DNA from: Spongospora subterranea
Taxonomy: Eukaryota > Endomyxa > Phytomyxea > Plasmodiophorida > Plasmodiophoridae
DNA: 24,792 nt
NCBI GenBank assembly: GCA_900404475.1
Contig: OUQQ01000505.1
Location: 1 to 24,792 of the forward strand
Direction: 5' to 3'
In this document: positions 1-8,936 of the stretch, one piece after another
Position numbering within the stretch: the stretch's first letter is position 1
How the letters are laid out: every line of letters begins with the position of its first letter
Translations under genes and position numbers: made by a program
Notes under the pieces: model-generated
Told to the model about the DNA's origin: nothing
Seen by the model: only the letters and a program-made list of their open reading frames with translations
Databases searched by the model: none

Positions 1-228
1 ATACCCTGGCCCTGCACACCTGTGTATCACGACCTACGCGACTGTGCTCATCGCAATTTTGACAGATGTTATTCCGGCTATATCATCCACTGATCAACGC
101 CTTACACCAAAATAAGTATTTCTGTCTTATATCACTGGCCAAATATTGAGTGGTGCGCTGTTCCCTGACGCTACTGTGTGACGCTGCTGCCGTGACGCAG
201 TCCGTAACAGTGCAGCTTGCCCGATAAT
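1..228. other. Region upstream of the MFS transporter gene
   Basis: No coding frame or repeat is recognised here. It presumably holds the 5' untranslated region and promoter of the transporter that starts at 229. No clear TATA box is seen. Confidence 0.4.
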
Positions 229-1707
229 ATGAGGCCCTTCATCGTCGCCGCCGTCCTGATATGTCTCGTCTACACCATTCACGCGAAATCCGATATCCAG
301 ATCTCTGGCGATGATGAAGAGTCGGCCTATGGTTTGCTCCCAAATGACGGCGCCCTTGTCGAATCTGGTCGTCCATCAACATTACATTACATCTGTATCA
401 CTTTAATGTTCGTCTCCACCGTTATCGTGATGAAGCCCCAAACCCAGATGCTCACCTTCCTGGTCAACGAATTCGCCATTACTCCCTATTGGTTAGGCTT
501 TATCCTGGCTGTGTTCCCGCTCGCCACCACCATCGCCTCTCCCTTCTTCGGTAAGTGGCTCTTCAGGATCGGCATCACAAATATGATCGTGCTGGGGGCG
601 CTCTGCTGCGCCCTGTCCGCCATCGGTCTCAGCCCGTTGGATCTAGTGGCCAAAGCTGGCGGTCCTATCGCCGTCATCGCCGTGGCGTTGGCGGTTCGCG
701 TCTTTGCTGGAACCAGCCAGGCGGCGGCCAGTACGGCCAGCGTTGCCTACATTAACTTCGTCTACAAAGACCATTACGCGACCGCGACCGCTATCTGCAA
801 TTCTCTCGGCGCGTCGTTGGGCCTCGCCATTCCGCTCCTGTCCACTTTGCTCTTTAACTCTGGCGGTTTCGCGATGCCGTTTTTGACGTTCGGCGCCATA
901 GCCATCGTGATGATCATCGCGTCGTCCCCATTTCTTCCCAAAGATCTGATCTCGACGCCTGTTGCGGACGCGCCGCCGATCAGCTTTGGTGCGATGCGGC
1001 GCATGCCTCGATTGTCGATCACCCTCATGGTCCTCTTCTCAAACATGGCCAGCTCGGGCCTGATTGGTGCCGTAGCCCCCTTAATCCTCGAGAACTCTGA
1101 CCTTTCGGATATGATTGTGTCTTGGTTCTTCTCGCTATCGTCTGTTTGTTGGATGGCCGGATCACTGTTAGGAGGGTTCTTCGTCGAGCGGACTCATCCT
1201 GACGCCACCATGCACATCAGCAACGCGATGGGGATCGCTGCTCTGGCTGGCGTCACATTTTTTCATGGTGGATTTCTTAGCTTCATCAGTTTCCTAGTCC
1301 TGAGTTTGGCGACAGCGGCAGCACAGACGGCGTCCTGCTTCATTCTCGTCCAGGATGCCCGCCGAATCGGAGATGTCGCCATTCCGTTCACCACCGGCAT
1401 GAAGATCGCTGGCAAGAGTTTCGGGGAGGCGTTCGGCAACCTGGTCGGCACATTGCTGTTCACGTACGGGGGCAAATCCCTGGTCGGCGTCACGTTCGGA
1501 TTGCTGTCGGTCGTGACGGCTATCGTGTATCAGGCGAGTATCATGGTGTTGGACTCGGCACCGCCACCTGTCAATCTGCACGAGCCACTACTCGAGAATT
1601 ACGCCCCCGCTGGAAACCGGTTTTTCAAACTCGTGAGCAAGATCACATCCTTGGGCAAGATCAAGAACTGGGGATTAAGGACTCTGTACAGGAATAATTC
1701 TGATTAA
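229..1707 (+). CDS. MFS transporter, SLC18 (vesicular amine transporter)-like
   Basis: This uninterrupted 492-residue frame encodes a polytopic membrane protein of the major facilitator superfamily. I chose the ATG at 229; the frame continues 12 nt upstream only to a TTG. About twelve hydrophobic segments lie between residues 50 and 430. The loop after the second bundle helix carries GKWLFRIG (near residue 105), which fits the degenerate motif A of SLC18/SLC18B1 and drug:H+ antiporters. This family normally exports amines, polyamines or drugs in exchange for protons; the substrate here is inferred only at that level. An extra hydrophobic stretch (residues 4-18) followed by an acidic stretch (GDDEES) precedes the first bundle helix and looks like a signal peptide. 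The tail of about 50 residues after the last helix is hydrophilic and basic at the end. The lack of introns contrasts with the other genes of the window. A general MFS assignment is safe; the SLC18 subfamily is less certain. Confidence 0.8.
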   Translation: MRPFIVAAVLICLVYTIHAKSDIQISGDDEESAYGLLPNDGALVESGRPSTLHYICITLMFVSTVIVMKPQTQMLTFLVNEFAITPYWLGFILAVFPLATTIASPFFGKWLFRIGITNMIVLGALCCALSAIGLSPLDLVAKAGGPIAVIAVALAVRVFAGTSQAAASTASVAYINFVYKDHYATATAICNSLGASLGLAIPLLSTLLFNSGGFAMPFLTFGAIAIVMIIASSPFLPKDLISTPVADAPPISFGAMRRMPRLSITLMVLFSNMASSGLIGAVAPLILENSDLSDMIVSWFFSLSSVCWMAGSLLGGFFVERTHPDATMHISNAMGIAALAGVTFFHGGFLSFISFLVLSLATAAAQTASCFILVQDARRIGDVAIPFTTGMKIAGKSFGEAFGNLVGTLLFTYGGKSLVGVTFGLLSVVTAIVYQASIMVLDSAPPPVNLHEPLLENYAPAGNRFFKLVSKITSLGKIKNWGLRTLYRNNSD

Positions 1708-2138
1708 TTTATGCAGTATATTGACGCCATCTGGATTCATCTACGAATGTAGTATATTAGCCAACCATAAAATTTACAGTCGAGTTTTTGCCAACTGAAT
1801 CCCCAACACCTGACGGCTGAAAATGAATTATCATTCCAGGATTGTACTTTGTGGAATGAGCCCAATCTCAAACAGTCGGTCTCAAACGAAACTACTTCAA
1901 CATGTCGCTTAGTGTGAACGCGTTCGAATCCGCCTGACACAAGATGGTGCTCAAGATAAACAGAGGCCGAAGTTATGCCATTCCGAAAGACAGCAGGATG
2001 ATCATGTCGCCTGGAAGGATTATGTCGCGGGGCATGGCCCTCGTCTTCATGATGTTGCCAGTATTTCCACAGTCATTGCGAATTCATCGCCATCCTTCAA
2101 TGATCGCGTCGACAACGCTGTCTGGTTAGAGAAAGGGT
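1708..2138. other. Region with one unassigned open stretch (about 1913-2208, +)
   Basis: No gene is recognised. A frame without stops runs on the plus strand from about 1913 to 2208, lacks an early ATG, and reads through WKDYVAGHGPRLHDVA and NAVWLEKGFERALQMH. It enters the left arm of the inverted duplication (2139-2341) in the frame that is also open in the right arm. This suggests that the ancestral coding unit began upstream of the duplicated part. It is probably a relic rather than a working gene. Confidence 0.3.
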
Positions 2139-2657
2139 TTGAGCGAGCGCTACAAATGCACAGTTCGCGACAGACCATGCAAGACATCAATTGCATCCAT
2201 TTCCCATAAAAAACTCACTCAAAAAGCGCATGATTTGCACGTATCAAACGAAATCGCGGAGACAACAAACGCCATTGCTACACTTTCCAGTAAAGGATTC
2301 AAAATCATGGTCCTGTGTCAGATGTGTCGACTCAATGTGGAACTCCTGTTGATACCATGACGCGGTGGGTAACTCGTCCGGCCACGACACCCGAAATTTT
2401 CTTTTGATCTCGGACCCACCGTGCACATTGAGTCCACACAGCTGACACAGCGCCATGAGCAGATCGCATCGATGATGTTTAAATTCTCAATCCTTTACTG
2501 GAAAGTGTAGCGATGGCGTTTGTTGCCTCCGCGATTTCGTTTGATCCGTTCGGGTCATGCGCTTTTTTAATGAGTTTTTTCATGGGAAATAATGCTGCTG
2601 ATGTCTTGATGTCTTGCATGTTTTGTCGCAAACTGTGCATTTGTAGCGCTCGCTCAA
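2139..2657. repeat. Diverged inverted duplication of a coding-like segment
   Basis: The left arm (2139-2341) and the reverse complement of 2420-2657 are the same sequence with scattered substitutions and indels. Both start at a shared GAGCGAGCGCTACAAATGCA and both contain CTACACTTTCCAGTAAAGGATT. The arms are separated by about 78 nt, and the right arm has an extra insert of about 28 nt (2455-2482). One frame is open in both arms and reads ERALQMHS then IAEATNAIATLSSKG, broken in the left arm by a one-base loss in an A run. A second frame gives a C2H2-like YKCTVCDKTC in the right arm, but one cysteine is changed in the left arm. I do not recognise the protein. The segment could be a gene fragment duplicated head to head, or the folded-back end of a transposon. 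Confidence 0.75.
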
Positions 2658-3419
2658 GCTAGATTCGGGACTTGAAACGCTGATGTACTTTTTTCCTGTA
2701 GTATGTACAAAAGGATTAGTCGACATAATGTTTAAGGTCTTGAGCGTTGGCGAACCCATTATCAAGCGACATCGTGATCCCATTTTTTCAACCGATGATT
2801 ATCGTTGACACTCAGTGTTATCAAAGCATCTCTGCCGGAACGGAGATCGAATCGCTGGGCAATTGGCGCTTTGCAATATCACAGGGTTTCACTATAGATT
2901 CTCTGACGAAACCGCCGGGGAGTAGATTGACAGAGGCAAACATGTTATGAAAGGGATTCACTTGATCTTAATTTTTCTCGCTGCGATTTCGTGGGCGCGT
3001 TGCGATCTGATCACCGGGATCCTATTGCCCCGTTAACAGCACATGTCATGAATGGGACGACGATAAATGTGGTAAAGTGACGAGATGAAAGTCGATATTC
3101 CATAGCAGAGCATCGTCAGGGACTTGCACGCGATCACACTGCAGTTTCATGTTGGACTGATTGCCGGGCAAGTTAAGTTGTCTTAGCTGCGATCGTCACC
3201 GTTTATTTACAACTCAATGACTGGACCTGGACGACGTGTATGGAGGGCATCGACCCGACTTGTCCATGAACCTCGGCGAGTTCAGGTTGGTTTCGGGTTG
3301 TACTTGTGTCCAAATATTGTCTCGATGTTCCGTGAAGATGTTCTCGCCAAGGCGCTATGTTCGCTTAACATGAGGCTCGCCTTGCAATATTGAACTGCGA
3401 CTGTGTTCGCTTAAATCTG
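2658..3419. other. Stretch with no recognised gene
   Basis: No conserved protein is seen on either strand. The only notable item is a 28-codon frame at 2947-3033 that begins with a signal-peptide-like sequence. The lower part (about 3330-3420) may be the end of the copia relic that follows, read on the minus strand. Confidence 0.35.
2947..3033 (+). CDS. Possible short secreted peptide or first exon (28 codons)
   Basis: The ATG at 2947 opens a frame reading MKGIHLILIFLAAISWARC, a textbook signal-peptide layout (basic start, hydrophobic core, A-x-A/C-type cleavage region), and then stops after 28 residues. No good 5' splice site falls before the stop, so it is either a very short peptide, the broken start of a secreted protein, or chance. 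There is no supporting homology. Confidence 0.15.
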
Positions 3420-3770
3420 TTCTCGGTCAAAATGATTATCGCACGTCAATATACCGGTACTTGGTTCGATGTTTGTTTGTTGTGTTATTGGCCATGAAGA
3501 TTGTGCCTTGATTATCGTGGAGGATAGTGACTGGAACCATTGATTCATTAGCAGTATATCTTCCAGTAGGTTCTTTTATCATATTATATCATATTCCTTC
3601 CTTTGTTGCATCGCAACACCCCGTATATTCAATTTCGGTTGTTGATAGTGCGACGGATTTCTGTTTTGTAGATCGCCAAGAAATGAGATCGTTTTCAAGT
3701 AAGAATAGCCAACGCGTGGTCGATTTTCGATCATTATCATCGTCACACTCCGAATCTGAATAGATGGCGT
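3420..3770 (-). mobile_element. Ty1/copia retrotransposon relic: RNase H domain
   Basis: The minus-strand frame at about 3770-3589 carries the hallmarks of the copia RNase H domain: an initial YSDS, then DRKST, LISWRSTKQK, VALSTTEIEY and a KEG block, in the usual order. After a short AT-rich disruption at about 3583-3600, where ATATGAT is repeated, the next family blocks follow in a shifted frame: HDNQG, a TKHRTK-like block and YIDVR. The frame then hits stops. Integrase, reverse transcriptase, long terminal repeats and a primer-binding site are not seen, so this is a broken C-terminal fragment of pol. It is not expected to be active. The assignment to the copia superfamily is firm; the lineage is not known. 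Confidence 0.85.
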
Positions 3771-3799
3771 GTTGCGACACAACCAAGGAAGGAACTGGG
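3771..3799 (+). repeat. Second, opposite-strand scrap of the copia KEG block
   Basis: The plus-strand sequence GTTGCGACACAACCAAGGAA is nearly the same as the minus-strand sequence of the copia relic at about 3590-3615, where the KEG block is encoded. The two therefore form a short inverted repeat flanking the RNase H relic. This suggests rearrangement of two copia copies at this site. Confidence 0.45.
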
Positions 3800-4558
3800 C
3801 CCTTTTACCCAAGTGCCGATTGGCCCTTCCCGTACATCTCACAGGGCCCTTGTCATGGGTCTCTCGGCCAGCGCTATTGCCAAGCAACCACAATAGGGTG
3901 TGGGTTGACATCGACCACGACAAATTCCGATGCCAAGACGCATCAGCCCCGAAATTCGCCTCAGGAATGAATATGGGATCAGGTCAGGTTATATATGGTA
4001 AACATATATTGTTGGCCATATTGGGTTGAGACATTTATTGTGCCAGGCCGTGTATAAGCACAAATACTCATTTGCATATTAGTGCAGATGTGGCGCTCTC
4101 GGCCATCGTTTGGGATGTTTGACATTGATCACGCTGATCTGACCGTCAACCTTTTGTATCGCGCCGCTTTCTAATCATGAGTATTCCCCTGAAATCCCCA
4201 ACGTATCTGACCGTCGTGAGGCATCAGCGGCAATTGTGGCAAACCCCGATTTGGATTCATTTGGGAATGGCACTGGGTTGTTCATCATTCGGATCCGTCA
4301 ACGGAGACGGACAGATGAAAAAGCGAATAAGGCTCTACGTTACAAAGCGTTTTCGGCATTGAGATCGTGTTTCATGAGTTGACGATTGTCTGAACTCGCG
4401 AGACGGTGTTGAAAGTGCTGGCCCCTGGACAACATACGTGATAAATGTCCTCTGAACTACCGGGGCGCAGCAGAATTAATGTCATCGCATGCGGCGTAGA
4501 ACAGTCTTTATCCATCGATAAATGAATAAACATTTAGAGTAACGGATCATGACCACCA
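3800..4558. other. Stretch with no recognised gene
   Basis: Several short open frames are present. One on the plus strand (about 4141-4377) is 78 codons long without an early ATG, and includes IIRIRQRRRTDEKANKALRY. None matches a family I know. Part of the stretch next to 4558 should be the 3' untranslated region of the RBR gene on the minus strand. Confidence 0.35.
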
Positions 4559-5952
4559 TTATCGTTTATGGCATCGTCGGTAGCCATGTGAATGGTCATC
4601 GGCCAAGGTCCGACATCTCCAGCAAAACGAGTGTCTGCATCTAAGGCAATACATACTGTCGCAACCCGACAGCTTTTCGATCCAGATCCCGCAATTGGGG
4701 CATTCTTTGCAGCCCTTGCGGCGCTGCAAAGAAATCAGTCAAGCGTAAATACGGTTTGATAAACACGGGTTCACAGGGCAAACATATTTGAAAATAAGAA
4801 ATTGTTTTGGTCTGTCGCAATCATGTTCATGTAGATTGCATGATGATTGTGTTCCAATCAAACGTCAATGACGCAAATACATTCCTTGTGCGTGTGAACA
4901 GAAAACCTGTTAATGTTGACCCGGAATTTTCAACGGTTTGTCAAATGCGGTTGGCGTCTCAACAAAAACGGCGAAAGTGAGTTGGCAAAATACGTTGTCA
5001 CAAATCTGAAAATATATCACAATTTGGGTCTGTGAATTGTTCACTACCTTCCATTTATCCGATAACAAATTGAAATCGACTTGGGCGGAACGCACGACAC
5101 GGCGACGGTATTCTTTGCAGGAGATGGCGTCGTGACAGGTCAATATGGTTTCGCAGGTCGTGGTCCACGGTCTGGCGCACAGGACGCACGACTCGTGCTG
5201 GCAGAGGGCGCACGAGAACCGACGCCGATCGCATCCGTCCGGTGATCGCTTATACCACGATCGTCGCAATACCCTGAAACACAACAAACACAGGTTCGTC
5301 AGATAACTGCAACGCCAGATCGTTCCTAGCCAAATGTATCACTGTGCGGTAACGAAGCGGGTCAGTCATTCGTTACGTGGGCATTTTCGTTACTGTCGCA
5401 ATCGACGTAATCGTGTGTTATGGTTTGTTGTCGAACTAAACGCTACCGGTGTGTTGAACTGTGTTGGTGTCGTCACGAGTGGGTGCGTGTCGCAATTCCC
5501 ATTCGATGGCCGGGTCGCATGCTTTACCTGGCGAATAGCGATTGATAATGTGAAGGGACCGGTTCCCGCGCGGTCCAGACCACGTATCGGCATTCATTGA
5601 AAGGGCACTGAAGATAATGTGGCGATATGGCCGAGATCACCTTGGAGATGTTGGCTCGCTCAAGCAGGTGCGAGAGCGCCTGACTCTTGCCGCAGATCGC
5701 CATGACAACCTCGCCGGGAAGGGATGTTCCGCACGCCCCTGGGCATTTCATCTCTATGATATTCTCTTTCAGTTTCTCTCTCAGGTACCTGTTTTTACCA
5801 AAACGGTCACACGATATCTGTGCAAAGCAATGTTGGCCGACGAACGTATTCATGCACGAACAGCAGAAGCGGTGAACGCAGCAATCGAAACCGATAGTGG
5901 ATGGGAATGAGGTGTTCTGCAGACAGATAGCGCAAAGAACGTCAGTGTTCAT
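4559..5952 (-). CDS. RBR-type (RING1-IBR-RING2) E3 ubiquitin ligase, 3 exons
   Basis: Exons on the minus strand are 5952-5528, 5273-5048 and 4723-4559, joined in frame to 271 residues. RBR ligases take ubiquitin from an E2 onto a RING2 cysteine and pass it to the substrate. RING1 is at residues 7-80 (CAIC, CVHRFCCSC, then KCPGAC). The IBR spans exons 1-2 (CPFNEC, FSCALC, ESCVLC, HDAISCKEY). RING2 is in exon 3 with CPNCG, SGCDSMYC and HSFCWRC; the cysteine of SGCDSM (about residue 238) is at the position of the catalytic cysteine in HHARI. The start is fixed because TGA ACC ATG puts an in-frame stop just before it. The second intron is 324 nt; a GTAGTG donor at 5047 joins K to RRKGCKECPNC. The protein ends soon after RING2, so no Ariadne domain is present. 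About ten extra residues sit between PW and the IBR histidine. Confidence 0.85.
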
Positions 5953-7314
5953 GGTTCACGACTCGGATCAGACCAACACAATCTAATAATAACAGGGTGA
6001 ATCGGCAATCTCCGAACATTGCGTTTAACAGCTCACGGGCCGAGAATCCTGTCGCTTCATTCGCCGTCCCAGCGACGGTGAAAGTATCGACCACAAAAAC
6101 AAGCTCATCCATAATTTCCACATCTGTATATTCTAGTAGTGGTCGCTCTGAAATCATGAAGGGAAGTCCGGAAGAAAAAATGATATGACAAAAAATAGCA
6201 GAGACTTGGCAGATTAGTAACCGAATTGTATCGTGTGCAGTCTTGGTTACAGTACCATGGCCAGTAACGATAATGGCAATTATCAACCACTTTAATCAAC
6301 AACATTCATTTGTTTTGACATCTTCTGTTTTTTGTATTATTATCACTGCTTTACGCCCCAGCTGTTCGTGTCGAAAACCGTTTTTTCGCTGTAGTGCAAA
6401 AATTTCGGTCAGATTGATTGTGGTTTTGCGCTCAATGGAGCCTGCCATCAAATCAATAAACTGCCCAGGTTTAACAGATCTGATCAATATTTATATTTCT
6501 GAACGATCAAAGCTGACAGCAGTTGACTTCATCAACGACGTTGCTTGTACAAAAAGTGTAATATGGAATTCGGGAACGCAATCCCATTGACAATTCAACA
6601 GTTCGGCTGTGAGAAGGTGCGGCTGAGCCAGCATTGGCGCGTTTACTTTAAAATCAGATTCACCCAGACGATCATGAGCGCGCGGTCAATGCTGCTTAGA
6701 ATTGATTTGCAAGGGATCCAACGTCATTTATTCCCGATTGACGACCCTGTGAGTGGGACGATATTCTCACGATCCCTGAAAAACACTGCATAATTACACA
6801 AGGAATATCGACAGAATCTATAGAACCACACTGAGAACCAAAAAGGAACAGAAAATGAATGATGTCACTGGGTCAGATCGGAAATGAGGCGGGAGCGGAT
6901 TGGGCACCCGCTTTATCATCGATATTCTCTTCCTGCCAAGACTACATTCATCAACTATTCCGTCCTTCTGTCCATGGCTCGATCATCAGTCCAAAGACGC
7001 TGCAAGAGATTCACACTCCATTTGACACAAGTTCCGCCGAATTCCATTTGTTTAGCCTATTTGCACCGTTTCCGTCGAAATTCGATTACGACCAAGACGT
7101 AAATTGATGATCTTGAACACTGTCAGACATCGGCTGATAGATCAACTTGATTCTAAAAATGTTAACGGTGCCCCATAACGATCTTCAGTGAAAATCAGGG
7201 CCATGGGTGAGGAGAGTCGGACGATGAGCACCAACTACGGGTCGGCCGATAATCGACTGACAATCGACAGAATTCATTCCCGATTGTTGAAGAAAGGAAC
7301 CTGGCGAACGAATC
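5953..7314. other. Intergenic region with one possible upstream exon
   Basis: On the minus strand a good 3' splice site (CTTCATGATTTCAG near 6170) opens a frame to 5942 with LLEYTDVEIMDELVFVVDTF and ANEATGFSARELLNAMFGD. It cannot be joined in frame to the RBR start at 5952, because a stop lies directly before that ATG. It could be a 5' untranslated exon, a separate short gene, or chance. A second protein-like minus frame lies at 6487-6296 (GQFIDLMAGSIERKTTINL). On the plus strand an 82-codon frame at 6859-7107 is unassigned. No family match was found for any of them. Confidence 0.3.
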
Positions 7315-7971
7315 ATGGGCGATCGCGAATCCCGCCTGGACCAGGCCATCGACCTGATGCAGCTCGGCCACGCCGAGGAAGCCATTCCCTACATCTTGGC
7401 GTCGATCGAGTTGGAGTGCAGCGGGTTCGACGGCAGGCTGACCCTGGAACAAGCCCGGTACATGTTGGAGTCGGACGACGCCAGTCTGGGGAGGATCGAC
7501 GCGCCCGATTACCCAACCGGGGGGTTTCCTGGATCCTCCAACGAGAGAACCGCTCGACGACTCAGTAATGAGATCTGGCCCTTCATCCGGAACATCTAAA
7601 ACGGGTTTTGATTTCAGGAAAAAAGGCGCGTCGGATTCCAACGGGAATATCTGGAGCGGAAGTCACTGAACAACTGGAAAACGCTAAATGGGTCAGTGAA
7701 CAGCGAAATGATATCGATTTCGTATTCGATTGACTCGGTTTGATTTGGGAATTGAGAGTGAACGTGGTTCTGAGTGTTGTTCGGTGTTCAGTATATAACG
7801 AGGGGCCGATTCCCTGAGGCGGCCACCGTCTATGGAGATTGCCTGGCGATGTTCCCTGACGATCTCCGCTTGCTGTTCCTTCGCGGGTGCGTTCACGTCG
7901 CCAATCGGGATCTGGACAAGGCCTCTGACGACTTCACCAAAGCCGTTTCGGGAAATGTTGTATCTCGATAG
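7315..7971 (+). CDS. Small TPR-repeat protein, at least 3 exons
   Basis: Exons are 7315-7564, 7618-7691 and 7792-7956 or 7971, and the phases agree: 250 nt, 74 nt and then an exon that starts in phase 0. The protein starts MGDRESRLDQAIDLMQLGHA. The first helical unit (residues 6-35, LDQAIDLMQLGHAEEAIPYI) and the third exon (GRFPEAATVYGDCLAMFPDD, then the DLDKASDDFTKA block) have tetratricopeptide spacing: small residues at helix positions 8 and 20, and a P-D-D turn. TPRs are protein-binding scaffolds; the partner is unknown. Introns are 53 and 100 nt. The frame can stop at 7971 (about 168 residues). It could instead splice at a GTTGTA donor (7957) into a frame at 8092-8379, which contains RFKPDTEYVPVVIAEAIWG. 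I cannot decide between these. Confidence 0.6.
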
Positions 7972-8936
7972 GAATTCAACACACAATAAACTCCCCCAGT
8001 CATGGACTTTCCAACAAAATTTGTTATTCGGCAATTCCAAAATGATCGACATGATGTCCTGGAAAATTCGAACTCGGCTAATGAACATCAGCAATTCGAT
8101 AACGTTGAGAAAGACAATTGCTGGAGATTCGGGCGGATTCCGGTACGTGTGGTAAAACGGACGGGATTAAGGGAAGAGCTGAGGTTCAAACCAGATACGG
8201 AATATGTTCCAGTTGTGATCGCGGAGGCGATCTGGGGTTTCAGAAGGAATAGACAAGAGATGACGCTGGTGAGGCCGATGGGCTGCGTTAGTTCCGGGTT
8301 TTCTCAACAATCGGGAGAACCCTTTCTTGAACACCCCGCGAGCGGTTGCCGGATCCATATTGATATCTCGTTTGCCTGACGTCAACACCATTGATTCATC
8401 TCAAGAACGGCCTCAAGTTGATCATTATCAGATAGAACAAATGATAATCGTAATCTGTTTATGGGATCAGTTTCCTTGGGCGTAATGATGTAAGAACCAG
8501 CAGATGCTGTGCTTTACATCAATTTGGGCGTTCATCGCTGTTATTTCATCATCAGTCGTTTACGACGTTGCTTTGCTGATGAGACTATCACCGACCAGAA
8601 CGGCTCAGAAATTTCTCCGATTGCTACAGTCAAGAACAGCGATGAACGCCCAGATACACGAACCTTCATCGACTATCCAATTCATGCCGAAATGGTTTCA
8701 CAAACCGAAGAAGTCTCAAATCATTCATGAGCAGGTGGAGGAAGCCACGGCACATCCCGATGTGTTTTGAGTCTCCAACTCTTCTCAGAGATAAAAAAAT
8801 ACACTGCCAGAACATTTTACTCGTGCAACTTGGTCGAGTTTTGTCCAATGAGAACCCGTTGGAATCAGGCTGTTGGACGGCCTCAGCCAAGGCTGGTACT
8901 GTAGACACCGCATGGCAATAATTACAGTACGGGGGG
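7972..8936. other. Region with unassigned open frames
   Basis: The plus-strand frame 8002-8379 (125 codons) is open but unrecognised; part of it may be a last exon of the TPR gene. Another plus-strand frame (8509-8730) reads protein-like (GSEISPIATVKNS) without a known family. A perfect 18-bp inverted repeat lies at 8525-8542 and 8635-8652. Nothing else can be supported. Confidence 0.3.
8525..8652. repeat. Perfect 18-bp inverted repeat, 92-nt spacer
   Basis: TGGGCGTTCATCGCTGTT at 8525-8542 and its exact reverse complement at 8635-8652 could pair as a long-loop hairpin. The flanks do not pair and show no target-site duplication, so a miniature transposon is not demonstrated. Confidence 0.7.

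Noticed and set aside
1920..1932. GTTCGAATCC, the tRNA B-box sequence
   Set aside because: No A box at the proper distance upstream and no pairing acceptor stem.
7195..7641. 148-codon minus-strand open frame and a 126-codon plus frame (7188-7568)
   Set aside because: Both overlap the TPR gene exon 1 in other frames; only the frame from 7315 splices consistently into TPR-like sequence.
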